Origin: GCA-2686265 sp036010965
GTDB lineage: Bacteria; Planctomycetota; UBA1135; GCA-002686595
Assembly: GCA_036010965.1 (NCBI GenBank)
Contig: DASCMO010000202.1
Span: forward strand, 1-32,316
DNA: 32,316 bases
Direction: 5' to 3'
Shown here: piece after piece, positions 30,869 through 32,316 of the stretch
Position numbering within the stretch: position 1 is the first letter of the stretch
How the letters are laid out: each line of letters opens with the position of its first letter
Notes under the pieces: model-generated
What the model saw: only the letters and a program-made list of their open reading frames with translations
Databases searched by the model: none
Told to the model about the DNA's origin: nothing
Translations under genes and position numbers: made by a program

Positions 30869-32316
30869 TCAGCGCACCCGCTCGAGGGCCGCGTCTCCCG
30901 GCCAGGTCGGCACACCGCCGAAATAGGGGCTGCGGTCGAAGTCGTCACCCTCGCCGCCCGCGCGCGGGTCCCGCCCCGCCTCGAGGGCCCTCGACAGGCG
31001 CACGGCGAGGTCGGCCCTCAACGGCGAATAGCCCGGGTCGGCGGCCAGATTCCGAAGCTGGTGGGGGTCCAGCGCGAGATCGTAGAGCTCCTCCGCCGGG
31101 CGGCGGGCGAAGCAGCGCTCGAAGCTCTGCGCGCAGGCCTCGTCCGTCGCCGCGCGCGCGACGATGACGAGCTTGGTGGGTCCGTTGTCGCAGTCCCCGA
31201 GCCAGGCGCCCTTCACGAAGGCGCGTTCGTGGTGCGGGGTACCCGCCGGCCAGCGCTCGGGCTCGTGGTTGCGCACGTAGAGGTGCGTGCGCGTGCGCAG
31301 CGCGCGCACGGGGTAGCCGCCGCGCTCGGGCGCCTCCTGGGCCGGGGTGTGGCGCTCCCTCCCGAACAGCACGGCCGCCCGCAGGACGCCACCCTCGCCC
31401 TCCAGGCGCGGGGTGAGGTCCATGCCGGTCATGGCCTCGGGCAGCGCCAGCCCCGCCGCCGAGAGGAACGTGGGCGCCAGGTCCGTCAGGCTGACGAGGT
31501 CGTCGAGAACGCGTCCGCCCTTCACGCGCGCGGGCCAGCTAACGGCGAGGGGAACGCGCACGCCCGAGTCGTAGACGTTCCCCTTGCAGCGCGGGAAGGG
31601 CATCCCGTGGTCGCCGGTCACGACCACCAGGGTGTTCTCCAGCTCTCCGAGCGCATCGAGCCGCGCGAGGGCGCGTCCCACGTCGCGGTCGAAGCGCTCG
31701 ACCTCGAAGTAGTAGTCCGCCACGTCCGCGCGCACGCGAGGATCGTCTGGGAAGAACGGGAAGAGGTCGATGGCGGCGGGGTCGAGGCCGCTCTGCGCTC
31801 CCGATCCCTCCCGGTAGGGCCGGTGCGGATCCTGCGCGCCGAGCCAGAAGCAGAAGGGCGCGCCCTCGGGGCGTGCGGCGAGAAACTGCTCGAACCCGCC
31901 CTCGAAGGCGGGCCCCGCCGGCGGGACGTCCCAGCCCTCCAGCCTCCCCGGCCCCCAGCTCTTGCGCCAGTGGCCGACGTGATAGCCGGCCGCCGCCAGC
32001 AGCAGCGGAAATACCTCGTGTTCGGGCGAGAAGGTGCTCCACAGGTTGGCCCCCGCTCCCAGGCGCCAGAAGTGCTGGCCGGTGAGGATCGCGTTGCGCG
32101 AGGGCGTGCAGGAGGGCGAGGAGACGAAGGCGTGGGTGAAGAGCACGCCCTCGCGCGCCAGGCGATCGAAGTGCGGAGTGCGCACGACCTCGTCGCCCAG
32201 GGCGCCGGCGTGCGGCCAGCCCCAGTCGTCGGCGATGCAGAAGAGGATGTTGGGACGCGCGGTACGCTCCGCGGTCGGGTCCTGACCGCATTCCGCCGAC
32301 GGGACCAAGGCGGCGC
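30869..32316 (-). CDS. Sulfatase (5' end outside the window)
   Basis: At least 479 residues of a type I sulfatase are present. RPNILFCIADDWGWP gives the first metal-binding aspartates. FVSSPSCTPSRNAILTG contains the CxPSR signature, whose cysteine is converted to formylglycine. VVTGDHGMPFPRCKGNVYDS carries the Asp-His metal ligands, and SGVRVPLAVSWPARVKGG follows. The C-terminus has the usual EELYDLALDPHQLRNLAADP segment. The first possible start in the window is a TTG close to the edge, but the frame stays open beyond it. The first visible residues (LVPSAECGQ) look like the end of a signal peptide, so the real start probably lies outside. It has no HEAT-like tail, unlike the sulfatase at the other end of the window. 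Substrate unknown. Confidence 0.92.
   Translation of the reverse strand, partial: AALVPSAECGQDPTAERTARPNILFCIADDWGWPHAGALGDEVVRTPHFDRLAREGVLFTHAFVSSPSCTPSRNAILTGQHFWRLGAGANLWSTFSPEHEVFPLLLAAAGYHVGHWRKSWGPGRLEGWDVPPAGPAFEGGFEQFLAARPEGAPFCFWLGAQDPHRPYREGSGAQSGLDPAAIDLFPFFPDDPRVRADVADYYFEVERFDRDVGRALARLDALGELENTLVVVTGDHGMPFPRCKGNVYDSGVRVPLAVSWPARVKGGRVLDDLVSLTDLAPTFLSAAGLALPEAMTGMDLTPRLEGEGGVLRAAVLFGRERHTPAQEAPERGGYPVRALRTRTHLYVRNHEPERWPAGTPHHERAFVKGAWLGDCDNGPTKLVIVARAATDEACAQSFERCFARRPAEELYDLALDPHQLRNLAADPGYSPLRADLAVRLSRALEAGRDPRAGGEGDDFDRSPYFGGVPTWPGDAALERVR

Overview
The window is GC-rich bacterial DNA with very dense coding. It holds 18 protein genes and no rRNA, tRNA, CRISPR array or recognisable insertion sequence. 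Formylglycine-type sulfatases near both ends, several large TPR proteins, a regulatory-like beta-sandwich repeat protein, a GMC oxidoreductase and weak or variable ribosome-binding sites with several GTG starts all fit a Planctomycetota-type genome. That placement is inferred from gene content, not from a marker gene.

Layout. (1) 1-2463, plus strand: the C-terminal part of a hemolysin III/PAQR membrane protein, then an exported sulfatase with a HEAT-like tail. (2) 2473-9459, minus strand: a tightly packed five-gene operon with ATGA or GTGA overlaps at three of its four junctions. In transcription order it encodes a FAD oxidoreductase related to UDP-galactopyranose mutase, a 110-residue membrane protein, a family 2 glycosyltransferase with membrane segments, and two tandem TMTC-like GT-C/TPR proteins. 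(3) 9621-17995, plus strand and divergent from (2): ABC-2 permease, ABC ATPase, a GT4 glycosyltransferase, a GT2-GT4 fusion, a class III aminotransferase and a TPR protein with an unrecognised C-terminal domain. (4) 18056-23519, minus strand: a small anchored TPR-like protein, a GMC oxidoreductase and a 993-residue carboxypeptidase-regulatory-like repeat protein. (5) 23841-25463, plus strand: a twitch-type radical SAM protein. (6) 25422-30759, minus strand: a membrane protein, a 994-residue TPR protein carrying the same unrecognised C-terminal domain as the protein in (3), and a two-part GT2 glycosyltransferase. (7) 30869-window end, minus strand: a second sulfatase, cut by the window edge.

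Together, blocks (2) and (3) read as a surface glycan locus. Cytoplasmic glycosyltransferases would build a lipid-linked glycan, the ABC-2 pair would export it, and the TMTC-like proteins would transfer sugars from a polyprenyl-phosphate donor on the outer side of the membrane. The most novel element is the unrecognised domain at the C-terminus of two TPR proteins (15911-17995 and 26837-29821). It carries a conserved DYGELTT motif early and an FYWN..SHSIL.RL.NG motif late. A second small novelty is a two-helix membrane module that occurs both fused to the FAD oxidoreductase and as the separate gene immediately downstream.
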